This document shows positions 1-11,028 of a DNA stretch of 64,000 nt, piece after piece (position 1 is the first letter of the stretch; every line of letters starts with the position of its first letter). The translations under genes were made by a program, and so were the position numbers. The notes beneath the pieces are model-generated. The model did not search any database. It saw only the letters and a program-made list of their open reading frames with translations, and was not told the origin of the DNA. Source of the stretch: Stutzerimonas degradans (GTDB lineage: Bacteria; Pseudomonadota; Gammaproteobacteria; Pseudomonadales; Pseudomonadaceae); NCBI RefSeq assembly GCF_024448505.1, contig NZ_JAMOHV010000006.1, forward strand, positions 1 to 64,000, given 5' to 3'.

Positions 1-16
1 GTGTGCGTCAAGCCCC

Positions 17-1216
17 TTATTCCAATTTCAGCGAAATACGCGCGAAAGCCTTCTTACCTGCCTGACAGACATGGGTAGCGCCAGCACGAAACAGGAAGCT
101 CCGGTCCACAACCTGACCATCAACTCGCACCCCGCCCGCCGCTAAAAGGTCGCGCGCGACCGCCGCATTCTTCACCAGCCCAGCCTTATTAAGCACAGAC
201 GCGATCGGCACATCCTGATCAGAAGTCAACTCGATCTCTGGAATACCTTCGGGCAGCTCACCCTCTTTCATTCTATTACCCGCTGAACGATGAGCCGTCG
301 CCGCCGCATCCTCGCCATGGAAGCGCGCCACGATCTCCTCCGCGAGCTTGATCTTGATATCCCGCGGATTCGCCCCGCGCGCGACATCGGCGCGAAATGC
401 ACCGATTTCCTCAACGGTACGAAAACTCAACAATTCGAAATAACGCCACATCAGCGCGTCAGGAATCGATACCAACTTGCTGTACATCACTCCCGGCGGC
501 TCCTGAATTCCGACGTAATTACCGAGCGACTTGGACATCTTCTTGATGCCATCCAGCCCCTCAAGCAAGGGCATCGTGACCACGCATTGGGATTCCTGCC
601 CATAGGCTCGCTGCAACTCGCGTCCCATAAGCAGATTGAACTTCTGATCGGTCCCACCTAGCTCGATATCGGCCCTCAAGGCGACGGAGTCGTAGCCCTG
701 AACGAGCGGATAAAGGAACTCATGAATAGCTATGGGCTGATTCGCGGCGTAGCGCTTGCTGAAATCATCGCGCTCCAGCATGCGGGCCACCGTGTACTGC
801 GAGGCAAGCCTAATCATGTCCGACGGCTTCAGCTGATCCATCCAGAACGAATTGAAGGCAACCTCAGTCTTTGCCGGATCCAGAATCTTGAATACCTGCG
901 CCTTGTATGTCTCGGCGTTCTCCAACACCTGCTCACGGGTCAGAGGCGGCCTTGTCGCACTCTTGCCGCTCGGGTCGCCGATCATTCCCGTGAAGTCGCC
1001 GATGAGGAAAATCACCTGGTGCCCCAAGTCCTGCAACTGGCGCATCTTGTTGATCAGCACGGTGTGCCCCAGATGCAGATCAGGAGCAGTCGGATCGAAT
1101 CCCGCCTTGACGCGCAGGGGCTGCCCGCGCTGCAGCTTGGCGACCAGCTCTGACTCGACGAGCACTTCGTCAGCGCCCCGCTTGATGACCGCCAACTGCT
1201 CCTCAACCGACCTCAT
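17..1216 (-). CDS. tyrS: Tyrosyl-tRNA synthetase (TyrZ-type)
   Basis: Cytoplasmic class I aminoacyl-tRNA synthetase that charges tRNA-Tyr with tyrosine using ATP. The 399-residue product has the HIGH-like signature HLGH at residues 48-51, the KMSKS loop intact at 226-230, and a C-terminal S4-like RNA-binding segment ending in an [13 protein letters not shown]-type motif. The length and intact KMSKS fit the TyrZ subgroup; P. aeruginosa carries both TyrS and TyrZ, and the TyrZ locus (next to the M23 peptidase gene) is the one with this neighbourhood. The gene is divergent from the M23 peptidase gene, with about 170 bases between them. The start at 1216 gives the expected N-terminus MRSVEEQL. 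The stop lies 16 bases from the window edge. Confidence 0.96.
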   Translation of the reverse strand: MRSVEEQLAVIKRGADEVLVESELVAKLQRGQPLRVKAGFDPTAPDLHLGHTVLINKMRQLQDLGHQVIFLIGDFTGMIGDPSGKSATRPPLTREQVLENAETYKAQVFKILDPAKTEVAFNSFWMDQLKPSDMIRLASQYTVARMLERDDFSKRYAANQPIAIHEFLYPLVQGYDSVALRADIELGGTDQKFNLLMGRELQRAYGQESQCVVTMPLLEGLDGIKKMSKSLGNYVGIQEPPGVMYSKLVSIPDALMWRYFELLSFRTVEEIGAFRADVARGANPRDIKIKLAEEIVARFHGEDAAATAHRSAGNRMKEGELPEGIPEIELTSDQDVPIASVLNKAGLVKNAAVARDLLAAGGVRVDGQVVDRSFLFRAGATHVCQAGKKAFARISLKLE

Positions 1217-1322
1217 GACAGGCTCCGCATCCAGAAATTAAGAGGCGCAAGCCTTACAAGATCATGTAAAAAATACAAGCGCGAAACACGTCACCGCTCG
1301 ACGAGCGGGGAGCATTCAAGGG

Positions 1323-1349
1323 TTGCCTCACGCAGGCTTTGCTTATATT
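1323..1349 (+). promoter_or_regulatory. Candidate sigma-70 promoter of the M23 peptidase gene
   Basis: TTGCCT at 1323-1328 and TATATT at 1344-1349, preceded by a TG-like GCT, are separated by 15 bases, which is shorter than ideal. They sit about 40 bases before the ATG at 1391 in the divergent gap with tyrS. This is a weak call from sequence alone. Confidence 0.3.
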
Positions 1350-1390
1350 TTAGACAGTTATTTCCTGTGCAAAAACATGCCAGACACCTG

Positions 1391-3861
<2,471 letters not shown>

Positions 3862-3878
3862 GCAGCAGCGTCCATAAA

Positions 3879-3909
3879 CGATAACGCCGCGCAAAGCGCG
3901 GCGTTATCG
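3879..3909. terminator. Bidirectional hairpin between anmK and erpA
   Basis: Perfect 14-bp stem (3879-3892 with 3896-3909, arm CGATAACGCCGCGC) around an AAA loop, located between two convergent genes. There is no long T-run on either side. The position and stability argue for a shared terminator. Confidence 0.8.
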
Positions 3910-3923
3910 CAAGCACAGTTATC

Positions 3924-4274
3924 TCAGATGGAAAACGATTGACCGCAGCCACAAGTCGTCGTGGCATTCGGGTTGGTGATCACGAAGCGAGACCCTTCGA
4001 GCCCCTCTTGGTAATCGACTTCCGCTCCGGCCAGATACTGATAGCTCATCGGGTCCACGACCAGACTGACCCCTTCGCGCTCGATGATCGTGTCATCGTC
4101 CGCCACGTCCTCATCGAACGTGAAACCATACTGAAAGCCAGAGCAACCACCCCCCGTGACGAATACGCGCAGCTTTAGCCGCGGGTTGCCCTCTTCTTCG
4201 ACCAAGGTCTTCACCTTGCTCGCGGCACCCTGGCTGAACTGGATCGCGGTGGGTGTGAAGGATTCGACACTCAT
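3924..4274 (-). CDS. erpA: A-type iron-sulfur cluster carrier ErpA
   Basis: Carrier that hands Fe-S clusters to apo-proteins such as the isoprenoid enzyme IspG/H. The 116-residue protein has the three conserved cluster-binding cysteines of the IscA/ErpA family: C44 in GGGCSGF, and C108 and C110 in the C-terminal TCGCGQSFS motif. The N-terminus MSVESFTPT matches ErpA rather than IscA. It is a single-gene unit, convergent with anmK, with a good ribosome-binding site GGGAG upstream. Its promoter region carries a strong match to an IscR type-1 site (4326-4350), so repression by [2Fe-2S]-IscR is likely, as in E. coli. Confidence 0.96.
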   Translation of the reverse strand: MSVESFTPTAIQFSQGAASKVKTLVEEEGNPRLKLRVFVTGGGCSGFQYGFTFDEDVADDDTIIEREGVSLVVDPMSYQYLAGAEVDYQEGLEGSRFVITNPNATTTCGCGQSFSI

Positions 4275-4316
4275 TGAGTTCTCCCGGCGCTAGAACGCCT
4301 ACTGCTATGGCGAAGC

Positions 4317-4350
4317 ATTATCCGCTTGCCCTACCAAATTGGTCAACTAT
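4317..4350 (-). promoter_or_regulatory. erpA promoter overlapped by an IscR type-1-like site
   Basis: Read on the minus strand, a -35 TTGACC (4341-4346) and a -10 GATAAT (4317-4322) are 18 bases apart. The 25-base stretch 4326-4350 fits the IscR type-1 consensus ATASYYGACTRWWWYAGTCRRSTAT at about 20 of 25 positions by hand count and covers the -35. Its core ACCAAATTGGT is a perfect palindrome. The site position would allow repression by IscR. Confidence 0.65.
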
Positions 4351-4385
4351 TGGTCGATCAAGGAAAGCAGCTCGGTTTTTCGGAC

Positions 4386-5420
4386 TCAAGGCAGCAAGGC
4401 GACGTTGTTCAGCCCTAGACGCTCATCCATACCGAAAACGATGTTCATGTTCTGGATCGCCTGACCCGATGCGCCCTTCACCAGATTATCGATAACCGAA
4501 AGTATCACCACCAGATCACCCCCCTGCGGACGATGCACCGCGACGCGGCACATGTTCGCGCCTCGCACGCTGCGCGTCTCCGGATGGCTGCCCGCGGGCA
4601 TCACATCGACGAAGGGTTCGTCGGCGTAGCGCTTTTCATATAGCCCCTGCACGTCTACCGAGGTATCGACCAGCGTTGCATAGAGCGTGGCATGAATGCC
4701 GCGAATCATCGGAGTCAGATGGGGAACGAAGGTCAGCCCTACCTCGCCGCCCGCCGCGCGGCGCAACCCCTGACTGATTTCCGGCAGATGGCGATGCCCC
4801 TTGACCGCATAGGCCATCATGCTTTCGCCGGCCTCGGTGAACAGTGAGCTAATCTTCGCCGCACGCCCCGCACCGCTGACGCCGGACTTGCAATCGGCAA
4901 TCAGCCGACCGTTGTCGACCAGACCATTCTCCAAGAGCGGTAGAAAGCCGAGCTGAGTGGCAGTGGGATAACAACCCGGCACGGCGATCAGCCGCGCGCC
5001 GCGAATCTGCTCGCGATTGACCTCAGGCAGGCCATAGACTGCTTCGCCCAGCAGATGCGCTGCGCCATGCGGCTGGCCGTACCATCTGGACCACTCTTCG
5101 GCATCCTGCAGGCGGAAATCCGCCGATAGATCGATTACCCGCGTTCCAGCGTCGAGCAGCTCTCCGGCCAGTGCATGGGCCACGCCGTGCGGTGTCGCGA
5201 AGAAGACCACATCGCAGGCGCCCAGCTTGGCCACATCCGGTACGCTGAACGCGAGCCCGTCATAGTGGCCGCGCAGATTGGGATACAGGTCGGTAACCTT
5301 GACACCGTCTTCCGAGCGCGAGGTGATCACCACCACCTCGGCTTGCGGGTGCTGGGCCAGCAGGCGCAGCAGTTCCACCCCGGTGTAGCCCGTGCCGCCG
5401 ACGATACCGACCTTGATCAT
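4386..5420 (-). CDS. argC: N-acetyl-gamma-glutamyl-phosphate reductase
   Basis: Third step of arginine biosynthesis: NADPH-dependent reduction of N-acetylglutamyl-phosphate to the semialdehyde. The 344-residue protein has the Rossmann motif GGTGYTG at residues 8-14 and the active-site cysteine C150 in [10 protein letters not shown] place the start at 5420 (MIKVGIVGG) because it carries a GAGG ribosome-binding site and gives the usual family length; a longer in-frame extension to 5483 has no homology. It is divergent from hemJ. Confidence 0.96.
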   Translation of the reverse strand: MIKVGIVGGTGYTGVELLRLLAQHPQAEVVVITSRSEDGVKVTDLYPNLRGHYDGLAFSVPDVAKLGACDVVFFATPHGVAHALAGELLDAGTRVIDLSADFRLQDAEEWSRWYGQPHGAAHLLGEAVYGLPEVNREQIRGARLIAVPGCYPTATQLGFLPLLENGLVDNGRLIADCKSGVSGAGRAAKISSLFTEAGESMMAYAVKGHRHLPEISQGLRRAAGGEVGLTFVPHLTPMIRGIHATLYATLVDTSVDVQGLYEKRYADEPFVDVMPAGSHPETRSVRGANMCRVAVHRPQGGDLVVILSVIDNLVKGASGQAIQNMNIVFGMDERLGLNNVALLP

Positions 5421-5552
5421 GTCTGCCTCGCAATGAACGTCGTAAAAGTAAAGGATGATAAAGCTGCTTTGGTTGTCGGCCAACCATCAGGGTGACGGAT
5501 CGTCCGACAATCAATACTATCGGCAGCCATCGGAACTCGGAGACGCCCGCGA

Positions 5553-5981
5553 ATGCTCTATCTCTGGCTTAAAGCCTTCCACCTCATCTCCATCGTGTGC
5601 TGGTTCGCCGGTCTGTTCTACCTCCCGCGTCTGTTCGTCTACCACGCCATGAGCGACGACGCGCCCAGCCGCGAACGCTTCAAGATCATGGAGCGCAAAC
5701 TCTATCGCGGCATCATGCTGCCCTCGATGGTGGCAACCCTGGCGTTCGGCATCGCGATGGCTGCGCTCAATCCGACGCTGTTCACCGGCGGTGGCTGGCT
5801 GCACGTGAAGCTCGCACTGGTCCTCTTGCTGATCGGCTACCACCACATGTGCGGCGCCCAGCTCAAGCGTTTCGCCCGCGATGAAAATGTCCGCGGGCAT
5901 GTGTTCTACCGCTGGTTCAACGAAGTACCGGTGCTGTTCCTGCTGGCGATCGTTATCCTGGCGGTGATAAAGCCCTTCTAA
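5553..5981 (+). CDS. hemJ: Protoporphyrinogen IX oxidase HemJ
   Basis: Membrane protein of 142 residues that oxidises protoporphyrinogen IX in haem synthesis in organisms lacking HemG/HemY. It begins MLYLWLKAFHLISIVCWFAGL, with four predicted hydrophobic helices and the early histidine H10 conserved in the family, followed by a LPRLFVYH motif. Older annotations call this family UPF0093 or CopD-like. The GGAG ribosome-binding site lies about 10 bases before the ATG. hemE lies at the other end of the window; the two are not linked in an operon. Confidence 0.9.
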   Translation: MLYLWLKAFHLISIVCWFAGLFYLPRLFVYHAMSDDAPSRERFKIMERKLYRGIMLPSMVATLAFGIAMAALNPTLFTGGGWLHVKLALVLLLIGYHHMCGAQLKRFARDENVRGHVFYRWFNEVPVLFLLAIVILAVIKPF

Positions 5982-6050
5982 CGCGCCACGGATGGCGATG
6001 CGTAGGCGTCGCCGAAGGCGAGATCTGTTTTTCAGTGACACGGATGCCAC

Positions 6051-6980
6051 ATGAACGAAGCCCATTACAAGATTCTCTTCCGCGGCGAGCTGATACCCGG
6101 CGCCAGCGCCGATGCCGTAAAAAACAATCTGGCACAGCTTTTCAAGACCGATCGCGCGCGGATCGAACGACTTTTCGGCGCGAGCGAAGTCGCGCTCAAG
6201 CGCCATCTGCACAGCGACGAGGCCGACCGCTATCTGGCCGCGCTCCGTCGCGCCGGCGTCCACGCGCACAAGGAGCCTGAGCAGCTCCAGCTTCAACTGC
6301 AGGCACTAGCCGACGAACCCGCCGCAAACCAGGCGCAAATGAACTGCCCCAAGTGCGGACATACGCAACCGCAGCACGAACAATGCTCGGCGTGCGGAAT
6401 CGTCATCGCGAAATTTCTTGCCCGTCAGGCGCAGCAGGCGAGGGAAGTTTCACCACCTGCCACCGCTGACAGCCAATCGCCGTACGCCCCGCCGCAGGCG
6501 ACGCTCGAGATGCCACTGGAGAGCCACGGCGAGTTGCGCGTGTTCTCTGTGCAGGGCCGCATCGGCCGGCTGCGCTATCTGGCCTGGTCCCTGGTGGTAA
6601 TGGTGGCCGTTGCCGGCCTGTTCGGCATAGCCGCCATCGTGGCAGCGATCTCGAAACCCGTCGGGTTGTTGCTCATGGCACTGCTGGCGATCGCGGCCCT
6701 GGTGATCAACGTGCAGATCGGGGTCCAGCGACTGCACGACATCGGCATGTCTGGCTGGCTTCTGCTGCTCAATCTGGTGCCGGTGATAGGTGTCTTCGTG
6801 CCGCTACTGATGATCGTTATTCCCGGCAAGCGCGGGCCGAATCGCTACGGCCCGCCGCAGCCAGCCAACAGCCTGGCGGTGAAGGCGCTGGCGGCGCTGT
6901 GGCTGCTGCTGGTGATCGGGGGAGTATTGGTCGCGATCACCGTGCCTGCCGCCACGCAGTATCTGCACCGCGCCGGCTGA
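6051..6980 (+). CDS. Zinc-ribbon/DUF805 membrane protein
   Basis: Function unknown. The 309-residue protein has three parts: an N-terminal soluble, helical segment of about 90 residues; a four-cysteine zinc ribbon (C99, C102, C112, C115, CPKCG...CSACG); and a C-terminal DUF805 domain with about five hydrophobic segments. The DUF805 hallmarks are RLHDIGMSGW and PGKRGPNRYG. The combination suggests an inner-membrane protein with a cytoplasmic metal-binding sensor or docking head; that is inference. It follows hemJ by 69 bases in the same direction and converges with the AAA ATPase gene. Confidence 0.85.
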   Translation: MNEAHYKILFRGELIPGASADAVKNNLAQLFKTDRARIERLFGASEVALKRHLHSDEADRYLAALRRAGVHAHKEPEQLQLQLQALADEPAANQAQMNCPKCGHTQPQHEQCSACGIVIAKFLARQAQQAREVSPPATADSQSPYAPPQATLEMPLESHGELRVFSVQGRIGRLRYLAWSLVVMVAVAGLFGIAAIVAAISKPVGLLLMALLAIAALVINVQIGVQRLHDIGMSGWLLLLNLVPVIGVFVPLLMIVIPGKRGPNRYGPPQPANSLAVKALAALWLLLVIGGVLVAITVPAATQYLHRAG

Positions 6981-6989
6981 CGCGCCAGC

Positions 6990-8456
6990 TCAGTCGGCCT
7001 GTACGGCGCGACCGTCCGCCCAGGCACGCAGCGCCGCCAGATCCTCGGCCATCACCACCGAAAGCGGTGACGTCGCCTGGATGCTTTCTACCAGCAGCGG
7101 CAGGTCGACTGCCCGTTGGCGAGCCTGCGCGGCATACACGGCACTAACTACCACCTGCTCGATCTCGGCGCCGGAGAAACCCGCGCTGGCATCGGCCAGC
7201 ACGTTCAGATCGAAATCCGCCTCGGCCAGCTCGCGACGCGTCAGGTGGATACGGAAGATGTCCGCACGCGTCTCGCTATCCGGCAGATCGACGAAAAACA
7301 GCTCGTCGAAGCGCCCCTTGCGCAGCAGCTCCGGTGGCAACCGATCGATCGCATTGGCCGTGGCGACCATGAATACCGGTGCCGCGCGCTCGGCCATCCA
7401 GGTCAGCAACGTACCCAGCACTCGCTGGCTGACGCCACCGTCCATCTCGCCGGTCGCCAGGCCCTTCTCGATTTCATCCATCCACAGCACGCACGGCGCC
7501 ATCTGCTCAGCCAGACGCAGCGCCTCGCGCAGGTTGCGCTCGGTCTCGCCGAAGTACTTGTTGTACAGGCAGGCGAAGTCCAGGCGCAGCAACGGCAGCC
7601 CCCAGAGTCCGGCCACCGCTTTCGCCGCCAGGCTCTTGCCGCCACCCTGCACGCCCACGAGCATCACCCCGCGCGGCATATCCGCCGCCGCACCGGCGAG
7701 GAACGCGCTCTGGCGCTCGCCCAGCCAGCGCCGGAAATGCCGCAAACCGCCCACCTCGGCGAAGCGCGCCGTCTCGCGTTCGAAGCTCAACACACCGTCC
7801 AGGTCGAGCAGCTGGAACTTGCCGCGGTTGAGTTCCGGTAAGTCTTCCTGGGTGATGGCGCCATCGTCACAGATCAGATTGCGCGCCAGGCTGCGCGCCT
7901 CCGCATGGCTCATGCCACGCAGATTCTTCACCACCTGCTGCAGGGTCCGATTGTCGGTGCGTACCCGCGCACCGCGATTGCGCTCGCTCCAGCGCGCGGC
8001 TTCCTCGCGGACGATCACCAGCAATTCTTCCTCGCTCGGCAATGCGAGGCTGAAGCGCGCGGCCAGGCGCTGCAGCTCCGCCGGCAGCTTCAGCGCGTGC
8101 GACACCAGTACCAGCGTCGGTGTCGCCCCCATCGCAATCTCCTTGAGCAGGCGCACTACGCGAGGCTCGTCGAGAAACGGATGGATATCGCAGAACACGT
8201 ACAGATTCGGCTGGGGATCATGCTTGACCAGCCGGAGCGCGGTTTCCGGCGCGTTGCCGTCCTCGCCCTGCGGTTCGCCGCCAAAACCGAGGCGGCGCAC
8301 GCCCTCGGTTATCGACCACACGTAAAGGCTCAAGCCCCGCCGCACAGCCAGGCCTGTCAGCGTTTCCAGCACACGCAGCTCGTCCCACGACTCGATCACG
8401 ATCAACCGAACGCGTGAGTCGAGCACCAGTCCCAGATCATGAATATCGTTCTTCAC
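6990..8456 (-). CDS. Ycf46-like AAA ATPase
   Basis: AAA+ ATPase of unknown target, 488 residues. Residues 1-165 form a degenerate N-terminal ATPase-like domain lacking a P-loop. A linker of about 70 residues follows, then a canonical AAA module: Walker A GVQGGGKS at 268-275, Walker B VLWMDEIE at 323-330, sensor-1 ATAN at 365-368 and the arginine-finger region RKGRFDE at 379-385. The C-terminal lid contains the ASAGFSGAEIEQVV helix typical of FtsH/p97-like AAA proteins. The organisation matches chloroplast/cyanobacterial Ycf46. It is transcribed alone, head to head with the HIT gene. Confidence 0.88.
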   Translation of the reverse strand: MKNDIHDLGLVLDSRVRLIVIESWDELRVLETLTGLAVRRGLSLYVWSITEGVRRLGFGGEPQGEDGNAPETALRLVKHDPQPNLYVFCDIHPFLDEPRVVRLLKEIAMGATPTLVLVSHALKLPAELQRLAARFSLALPSEEELLVIVREEAARWSERNRGARVRTDNRTLQQVVKNLRGMSHAEARSLARNLICDDGAITQEDLPELNRGKFQLLDLDGVLSFERETARFAEVGGLRHFRRWLGERQSAFLAGAAADMPRGVMLVGVQGGGKSLAAKAVAGLWGLPLLRLDFACLYNKYFGETERNLREALRLAEQMAPCVLWMDEIEKGLATGEMDGGVSQRVLGTLLTWMAERAAPVFMVATANAIDRLPPELLRKGRFDELFFVDLPDSETRADIFRIHLTRRELAEADFDLNVLADASAGFSGAEIEQVVVSAVYAAQARQRAVDLPLLVESIQATSPLSVVMAEDLAALRAWADGRAVQAD

Positions 8457-8536
8457 CCCATCTCCTTATGGTGGGATTCATCAGCCTCGAAGCGGCCTGT
8501 TACACTGTCCAACCGCTCAACGCCTGGAGGAATGCC

Positions 8537-8878
8537 ATGGATTGCCTGTTCTGCAAGATCGTGGCTGGGGATATCCCGGCACGCAAGCTCTACGAAGACG
8601 ACCAAGTCATAGCATTCGAAGATATTGCTCCGCAGGCGCCGGTGCATTTCCTGGTCATCCCGAAAAAGCACATTCCGACCCTGCATGACCTCAGCGAGAA
8701 GGATGACAAGGCCCTGGCCGGACATATCCTGTTCACCGCCCAGCGCCTGGCCGAGCAACGCGGTTGCGCCGAGGGTTTTCGTGTGGTGATGAACTGCAAC
8801 GACCTCGGCGGACAGACGGTCTATCACATTCACATGCACGTGCTGGGACAGCGCCAGATGCACTGGCCGCCGGGTTGA
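8537..8878 (+). CDS. HIT family purine nucleotide phosphoramidase (HinT-like)
   Basis: Small 113-residue histidine-triad hydrolase acting on AMP-lysine or AMP-NH2 type substrates. The triad HIHMH is at residues 97-101 and the N-terminus MDCLFCKIVAGDIP is typical of HinT. The start at 8537 is set by the GGAGG ribosome-binding site ending 6 bases before it; longer in-frame starts at 8414 or 8471 would add an unrelated N-terminus. coq7 follows after 54 bases. Confidence 0.94.
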   Translation: MDCLFCKIVAGDIPARKLYEDDQVIAFEDIAPQAPVHFLVIPKKHIPTLHDLSEKDDKALAGHILFTAQRLAEQRGCAEGFRVVMNCNDLGGQTVYHIHMHVLGQRQMHWPPG

Positions 8879-8932
8879 TTGGCGCCCTGCGTTCACCAAT
8901 CTATCCGCGCGTCGTTTCAATCCGGAGGCATC

Positions 8933-9580
8933 ATGACAACCAATCGCCATTACTCTCCCGCCGATCGCCTGCTGATGCAGGCTGACGCGGCGCTGCGCAC
9001 ACTGCTGCCCTTCAGCGGCCAGCCCGGCCGGCCCTCGCCTGCCGTGGTCAAACCGGACGCTGAACTGGATGAGCGCGACTCGCGCCACGTTGCCGGGCTG
9101 ATGCGCATCAACCATACCGGTGAGGTGTGCGCGCAAGCGCTGTACCAGGGGCAGGCGCTCACCGCGCGACTGCCACAGGTGCGCGCGGCGATGGAACGCG
9201 CGGCCGACGAGGAAATCGACCACCTAGCCTGGTGCGAGCAACGCATTCGCCAACTGGGCAGCCACACCAGCGTGCTCAATCCGCTGTTCTATGGCCTCTC
9301 CTTCAGTATCGGCGCCTCGGCCGGATTGATCAGCGACCGGGTCAGCCTAGGCTTCGTCGCAGCCACCGAAGATCAGGTCTGCAAGCACCTTGACGACCAC
9401 CTCGGACAACTTCCGGCCGAAGACGAGAAATCCCGGGCCATCCTCGAACAAATGCGCGTCGACGAAGCCGAGCACTCCACCAACGCGATTGCTGCCGGTG
9501 GCCTGCGCTTTCCCGCTCCGATCAAGTTCGGCATGAGCATGATGGCCAAGGTGATGACGAAGACCACCTACCGCATCTAG
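8933..9580 (+). CDS. coq7: Coq7-type 2-polyprenyl-3-methyl-6-methoxy-1,4-benzoquinol monooxygenase
   Basis: Di-iron hydroxylase of ubiquinone biosynthesis that takes the place of UbiF in pseudomonads. The 215-residue protein has the carboxylate/histidine iron ligands in two repeats: E64 (HTGEV), E94 and H97 (DEEIDH), then E146 and the E178-x2-H181 pair (DEAEH). A glycine-rich ISDRVSLGF segment lies between. The start at 8933 follows a GGAGG ribosome-binding site. A perfect bidirectional hairpin follows the gene. Confidence 0.95.
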   Translation: MTTNRHYSPADRLLMQADAALRTLLPFSGQPGRPSPAVVKPDAELDERDSRHVAGLMRINHTGEVCAQALYQGQALTARLPQVRAAMERAADEEIDHLAWCEQRIRQLGSHTSVLNPLFYGLSFSIGASAGLISDRVSLGFVAATEDQVCKHLDDHLGQLPAEDEKSRAILEQMRVDEAEHSTNAIAAGGLRFPAPIKFGMSMMAKVMTKTTYRI

Positions 9581-9601
9581 CCCGCCGGATACTGTAAACA
9601 G

Positions 9602-9626
9602 AAAAGGACGCCTGGAGCGTCCTTTT
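9602..9626. terminator. Bidirectional terminator between coq7 and the OsmC gene
   Basis: Perfect 10-bp stem AAAAGGACGC / GCGTCCTTTT with a CTGGA loop. It provides an A-run and a T-run, so it can stop transcripts from both convergent genes. Confidence 0.88.
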
Positions 9627-9670
9627 CTTATCAAGCAAGTCTCTCGACTCCGCGGTATGCGAGGAGAAAC

Positions 9671-10093
9671 TCAGCCCAGTTCGACAATCTCGTAGTCGTG
9701 GCTGATCTCGACGCCCGCGCGGCCCAGCATGATCGATGCCGAGCAGTATTTCTCGGCGGAAAGTTCGACCGCTCGTTTGACCTGCGCCTCTTTCAGGCCG
9801 CGACCCTTGACCACGAAACGCAGATGAATCTTGGTGAATACTTTGGGATCTTCGGCTGCGCGCTCGGCTTCGAGAAACGCCTCGCAGCTTTCCACCGCTT
9901 GCCGCGATTTGCGGAGAATGCTGACAACATCGAAGTTGCTGCAGCCGCCCAAGCCCAGCAACAGCATCTCCATCGGACGCACACCGAGGTTGCGCCCGCC
10001 GCTCTCCGGCGGACCGTCCATCACGACCACATGGCCGCTGCCGGATTCGCCGAGAAACATGGCCTCGCCCGCCCATTGAATGCGCGCTTTCAT
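9671..10093 (-). CDS. OsmC/YhfA family protein
   Basis: 140-residue member of the OsmC/Ohr superfamily of thiol peroxidases, closest by sequence to the YhfA branch. Two cysteines are visible at C51 (GLGGCSN) and C117 (EKYCSAS), the positions expected for the peroxidatic and resolving residues. The substrate is not known. It is divergent from vfr and convergent with coq7. In PAO1, as I recall, speD sits between these two neighbours; here only 90 bases separate them. Confidence 0.9.
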   Translation of the reverse strand: MKARIQWAGEAMFLGESGSGHVVVMDGPPESGGRNLGVRPMEMLLLGLGGCSNFDVVSILRKSRQAVESCEAFLEAERAAEDPKVFTKIHLRFVVKGRGLKEAQVKRAVELSAEKYCSASIMLGRAGVEISHDYEIVELG

Positions 10094-10225
10094 TCACTAA
10101 CTCCCAGAAAAAATTGCCAGATAGCTTAACATGCACGGTTCGAGTGCTGAGGACTGCACCCCCGACCAAAGGCGCGTTGACCGACTGCGTAACTCTGTCG
10201 CAACTTCGGTTGGTTAAATTTCGTC

Positions 10226-10250
10226 TGATAAGCTGGGCCTCAGCTTATCA
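10226..10250. promoter_or_regulatory. Perfect 10-bp dyad upstream of vfr
   Basis: TGATAAGCTG (10226-10235) and CAGCTTATCA (10241-10250) are exact inverted complements around GGCCT. The dyad lies in the OsmC/vfr divergent gap, 63 bases before the vfr ATG. It could be an operator or a 5' leader hairpin; the sequence alone does not decide. No clear CRP-type TGTGA-N6-TCACA site was seen by eye. Confidence 0.55.
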
Positions 10251-10313
10251 ACGACTGTTCGTCACACATAACAAGAACCAGCCTCATTCCAAGTATTTTC
10301 CGGGACCTAGAGC

Positions 10314-10958
10314 ATGGTAGCTATCACACTTACGCCAAAGATCAAGAACATCGACAAACTGCTGGCCCACTGTCACCGACGTCGATATACCGCCAAGAGC
10401 ACCATCATTTACGCCGGTGATCGTTGTGAATCGCTTTTCTTTATCGTCAAGGGTTCGGTGACCATTCTGATCGAGGACGATGACGGCCGCGAGATGATCA
10501 TCGCCTACCTCAACGCCGGCGACTTCTTCGGCGAGATGGGTCTGTTCGAAAAGGAAGGCAGCGAGAAAGAACGCAGCGCCTGGGTCCGCGCCAAGACGGA
10601 GTGCGAAGTCGCCGAACTCAGTTACGCCAAGTTCCGCGAACTGACGCAGCAGGACCCCGAAATTCTCTACGCGCTGGGCAGCCAGATGGCTGATCGCCTG
10701 CGCAACACCACCCGCAAGGTCGGCGACCTGGCATTTCTCGACGTTACCGGCCGCGTCGCCCGCACGCTGCTCGACCTGTGCAAGCAGCCCGATGCGATGA
10801 CCCATCCCGACGGCATGCAGATCAAGATCACCCGCCAGGAAATCGGCCGCATCGTCGGTTGTTCGCGCGAGATGGTCGGCCGCGTGCTGAAAAGCCTGGA
10901 ATCGCAGGGACTGGTCTACGTCAAAGGCAAGACGATGGTGGTATTCGGAACGCGCTGA
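10314..10958 (+). CDS. vfr: cAMP-responsive regulator Vfr (Crp homologue)
   Basis: Global transcription factor of the CRP/FNR superfamily, 214 residues. Residues 1-125 form the cyclic-nucleotide-binding beta-roll ([11 protein letters not shown] around 79-89, with the downstream ERSAWVRA segment that contacts cAMP). A long dimer helix follows, and the C-terminal winged helix contains [20 protein letters not shown] as recognition helix-turn-helix. In P. aeruginosa Vfr controls virulence and quorum sensing; here a general carbon/surface regulon is likely. It converges with trpC and ends at a strong terminator. Confidence 0.96.
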   Translation: MVAITLTPKIKNIDKLLAHCHRRRYTAKSTIIYAGDRCESLFFIVKGSVTILIEDDDGREMIIAYLNAGDFFGEMGLFEKEGSEKERSAWVRAKTECEVAELSYAKFRELTQQDPEILYALGSQMADRLRNTTRKVGDLAFLDVTGRVARTLLDLCKQPDAMTHPDGMQIKITRQEIGRIVGCSREMVGRVLKSLESQGLVYVKGKTMVVFGTR

Positions 10959-10982
10959 ACCTGCAGCGGCACCGGAAGAACG

Positions 10983-11018
10983 AAGGCCGAGGCATCACCG
11001 ATGCCCCGGCCTTTTTTT
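10983..11018 (+). terminator. Rho-independent terminator after vfr
   Basis: Stem AAGGCCG / CGGCCTT extended by GGCAT / ATGCC with one A-C mismatch, followed by seven Ts at 11012-11018. It lies between convergent vfr and trpC and mainly serves vfr. Confidence 0.9.
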
Positions 11019-11028
11019 CAGTGGCGCA

